Below are positions 60,951-64,000 of a stretch of DNA of 64,000 nt, piece by piece. How positions within the stretch are numbered: the stretch's first letter is position 1; every line of letters starts with the position of its first letter. Made by a program: the position numbers and the translations under genes. A model generated the notes under the pieces. It searched no databases. It worked only from the letters and a program-made list of their open reading frames with translations, and had not been told where the DNA came from. The DNA is from Coffea arabica (taxonomy: Eukaryota; Streptophyta; Magnoliopsida; Gentianales; Rubiaceae): contig NC_092326.1 of the NCBI RefSeq assembly GCF_036785885.1, positions 43,787,072 through 43,851,071 of the forward strand, given 5' to 3'.

Positions 60951-61257
60951 AGGGTTTGGGGGGAATCCGAAGAGGCGGCAAGAATGCGAAAAGATGGCCA
61001 CGTTCGAATTCAAAACGCCGTGCCTCCCTCTCTCCTCATTAATGCCCCGTCCTTTCGACTGACACCCTCTGCACGAAACGTCCCACTATTTCACGACGCG
61101 ACGGTTACCAGTGACCACGTTCTGTCAACTGACTCGCCCACGTGTCATGTCCCTGCATCTTCCGGAGCAGTTTCGGGACTCCGACTCTTTACGACTTCGG
61201 CACAAGGAAGCCTCGGTACCCTCCTGGCCCGGAGCTCCCGAGGATTGGGGGGCTTAT

Positions 61258-61866
61258 TGAGGATGCTCACCTCGGCCACCCCGCATGTCCGAGGTGAACC
61301 CACCTCGTCCCTCATCAGAGCTCATCCGTGTCTTGAGCATAACTCCTGAGCTCGGCTGGATCTCTAGTCTACCGTGTAGGTGACCTCGGCACCTCCACCT
61401 CAGCTGCACGCTGATGATGTCAAACCACCTGACATCACCCGGGACCAGTGCTTTATCTGAAAAACACTGGAGGCACTTAATGGCACCTGCACAATACTCT
61501 CCGTCATCATACCCAGAAGGCTACAGTGTCAGGGTCAGGGCTCCTGACAGGGGACAGAGCCGTAATGCCAGAGAGTGGGTCCCACTAGCATGAGCCTTCC
61601 GCCCTGTCCTCTACTCTCCTTCTATAAATACCCCACACACACTCCCAACAAGTAAGCATACTGTTCACTCACTCATACTCTTGTTATTCTTGTTCTCATA
61701 CTAACTTGATCGTCGGAGTGATCGCAGGGGAAAAGCCCCGCCTTCCACTTCGACCGTGCAACCTCACTTCATTCCACCCTAGGTGAGATAATCGAGTTCA
61801 CCTCACTACATTAACAAGAGAGCTGATTTCGGTTGGACTAATTACCCGCCAAAAATCACCTCTTCA
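61258..61866 (+). repeat. gypsy 3' LTR
   Basis: Same length as the 5' LTR. TATAAATA at 61623-61630. Confidence 0.93.
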
Positions 61867-61871
61867 GGAAT

Positions 61872-62339
61872 CGCTGTGGAAATAAGATTTCAACTTCCAG
61901 ATCATCAATTGCTCTTATCAATTCAAGTAGGAAGCATGAACACAACATGTGCATACGAAGCATTCCCCCCTATTGTTCATAAATGGTCGAAGCTCAATTC
62001 AAATTTTTTAGACTTGAGCTCAAATTTGAGTTCCAATCCTTAATGAGGTAAAAATTTAAGCTTGAGTTTGATTCGGTTTAATATTTAATAGGCTCGAGTT
62101 TGACCATATATATATTTTTTTAATGAAGTTTGATTAAAAACAACCCCCCCCCAAAAAAAACCCCAAATAGGAGTGGGTATATATGAGATGAGTGTTTGTC
62201 CAACACCTTGTAGATGAGCCATTCTTTAAGTCTCGCATATTAGTGGATATTCAGAAATAGAGTATTCGTTGGGAGAAGGTCGGACAATTGAAAGCTCCAT
62301 TTCTTTTATTATTTAGTTTTTTGGTATAAAAAAAAAGGA
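61872..62339. other. right flank of the gypsy element
   Basis: 61872 onward is the interrupted upstream region of the SAUR pseudogene. 61990-62110 resembles 45470-45600. No gene. Confidence 0.45.
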
Positions 62340-62489
62340 TTAATCTTTCCTACATTGACAGTGTAGACACTGTCAGCGTTGGATGGATGACAACTATACA
62401 AAATTTGAATTTGAAATTCAAATTTTGCATATGTGTCATGGATCCAACGATAATAGTGTATGCACTGTCAGTGTATATAAAATTTACTC
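62340..62489. mobile_element. ACTGTCAGTG foldback MITE, best-preserved copy
   Basis: The left half (ACATTGACAGTGTAGACACT, CGTTGGATGGATGACA) and the complement of the right half (ACACTGACAGTGCATACACT, CGTTGGATCCATGACA) pair over about 70 bp around a central TTTGAATTTGAAATTCAAA. Confidence 0.75.
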
Positions 62490-64000
62490 TAAAAAAAACG
62501 ATGTACTAATTTGATATTGTATTCCACATGTTCATCTGACAATCAACGCATAATCAACCAAAAAAAAAAGGTCTCAGGCCTACAAATACGCATTCATAAA
62601 AAAATAAAACAAAAAAAAAGAGAAACTACAATCATCCAGAAACCAATACAATTACATTAAAATCCATTAATTAATTTCCTTGTAATTCAATAAAAGGTTC
62701 GAATCATTCCTCAACTTCAATGTTCTTAATCAAATCTTTTGAGCCAAATATGAAATTTTAAAATTAGGATTTTTTTTCCATAAGTGGGAGATCTTGAAAT
62801 TGAATCTAATATCTTCTACTTACAATCTCTCTGATGTTACTGCCCAACCCAATCCTCCTTTCTTGATGTATAATTAATTTAATAAGATAAAAATTTTACA
62901 CGAGGAAAATAAAGTGCAATAAGCATTACCCTTTCTTTTATTAATTCTAGATCAATTAAATTATATTCTAAAAAAACAAAGTCATAACCTTTATAAATGA
63001 AACTTATAAACCACTTGCACTCTCTCAAATTGGAAAAAAGAAATTACTTAGTTATTTATTAAAAATCATATTTTGTGTCTATATATAAAAATAAAAAAAA
63101 ATGCAGGGTAGGTCAATTATCCGTGGGTTCTCAAACCTTTGATTCTAATACTCCCCACGTATTAGCTACCCTCACCCTGACCCTCTCCGCCAACCAAAAG
63201 AAGAGAAAAAAGAAGAAGAAGAAGAAGAGACAAAATCTTAAAGCTTTATTGATGGAAGTTTTTTTTAAAAAAAAAAAAAAAAAAAAAGAAACTGCTGACT
63301 GAAGGAGTAGCGGAATATCCTAATGCTTCTTTCGGATAAGTAAAAATTGGAGGTAGCCAAAGGAATCAGGGACCTCCTGAGGGCTGGGAAAATGGAGAGG
63401 AGGTTGATCGTAACTATGTGGACATGATATCCCATCATTCCCAGGAAGTAAGAAGAGCCTCTGAGTTGTACCTCTGCCCAGTAGAGTAGAGCCCATATGC
63501 GACGGGCATAACTACCCACCAAATTTGAAGGTAAAAGTGGCAAGTAAGATGGGGAGTTTGAAGGTGCCCTGCAGCTTTGGCGGGAAAGCAGCTCTGCTAG
63601 TCCCTTTTCCCGCTTCAAGATTCCGTGTCCCCCAATCCCATTGCTATCGTCCCTCTTCCACTGGTAAGTCTAGTCCATCCTCTATCTAAGTTTATTACTT
63701 TTATGTTGTTTATCCATCTCTTAATCTTGATGGTGATCAATTTAGGTTTGTTTGGTATTTTGTTTCGAATAACCCCCAAATAGTAGTGTACTTAGACGGT
63801 AACTGGAACTTGTACAACAAAGGTAATCTATACCCAAAATGGAGTTCCAAGAAATAGGGCCTCGGTGACTGTCATCTTAGTATTTTACTGGGGATCGCTT
63901 CATGTTGTTATAGCTTTAAGTGGAATCATCCAACCTTGACTCGATAGAAAATTGTTCCTTATATTTGTTTTAGCTTGTCCTACTTATATTTAGAGATTAA
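62490..64000. other. no convincing gene
   Basis: AT-rich with poly-A/AAG tracts (63205-63229, 63263-63287). A 117-codon minus-strand frame (63618-63265) matches no family I know. More complex sequence from 63300 may be the flank of a gene that lies beyond the window. Confidence 0.4.

Larger units (their letters stand above)
52174..61866 (+). mobile_element. Ty3/gypsy LTR retrotransposon, Tat-type, 9.7 kb
   Basis: LTRs at 52174-52782 and 61258-61866 (609 bp each) differ at about 17 sites by eye (near 3%). Perfect 5-bp duplication GGAAT at 52169-52173 and 61867-61871. Primer site TTGGCGCCGTCTGTGG two bases after the 5' LTR; purine tract GGATTGGGGGGC just before the 3' LTR. The order gag-protease-RT-RNase H-second RNase H-integrase, followed by an antisense gene, points to the Tat/Ogre/Retand group. 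All sense frames are broken. Confidence 0.93.

Noticed and set aside
62785..62850. AAGTGGGAGATCTTGAAATTGAATC, like the B-box part of a plant SINE.
   Set aside because: Isolated fragment without A box or A tail.
63265..63618. 117-codon minus-strand frame near the window end.
   Set aside because: Ends in a poly-Phe run encoded by poly-A/T and matches no family.

Overview
The window is nuclear DNA of a flowering plant. Genes have GT-AG introns, lie far apart in AT-rich sequence, and belong to plant families (receptor-like cytoplasmic kinase, GDSL lipase, LEA_2, dehydrin, LHT-type amino acid transporters, SAUR). LTR retrotransposons, solo LTRs, MULE-, hAT- and Stowaway-type elements and a probable SINE fill much of the rest. 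A dicot is clear; an asterid, perhaps coffee-like, is my guess from the repeat families and is not proven by anything here.

Layout. 301-2422 (+) holds the 3' exons of a USP-domain receptor-like cytoplasmic kinase whose 5' exons lie outside the window. 2980-8942 (-) is a five-exon GDSL lipase gene whose last exon is split by a Ty1/copia element (3140-6971) with apparently identical LTRs and a perfect 5-bp target duplication. 9-16.8 kb is gene-poor, with a Mutator-transposase N-terminal remnant (11538-12081), a hAT-like MITE and a 690-bp foldback element. 16861-21775 (+) is a three-exon LEA_2/NDR1-HIN1-like membrane protein gene. 22258-23039 (-) is an SKn-type dehydrin with a one-base frameshift. 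Two LHT-like amino acid transporter genes follow in the same orientation, at 24453-29203 and 37520-41745 (-). They share the same five-exon structure and look like a tandem duplication separated by about 8 kb of repeats. 42-51 kb is a repeat nest with one weak two-exon small gene (44418-44904). 51653-52092 (-) is a SAUR pseudogene, and a 9.7-kb Tat-type Ty3/gypsy element (52174-61866) sits 81 bp upstream of its start codon. The gypsy carries a separate antisense, spliced gene between pol and the 3' LTR. 61.9-64 kb has no convincing gene.

How the parts relate. The cellular genes are not an operon or a pathway; dehydrin and LEA_2 are stress-related families, and the two transporters are duplicates. 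The striking biology is mobile-element history: a very recent knock-out insertion in the lipase, a pol-intact but gag-less copia, a family of 9-bp-TSD MULE-type elements nested in one another, two 880-bp hAT elements with 8-bp duplications, two solo LTRs (one with its empty site preserved in a duplicated block nearby), and an antisense gene in a decayed gypsy. I found no CRISPR, tRNA, rRNA or microbial system.
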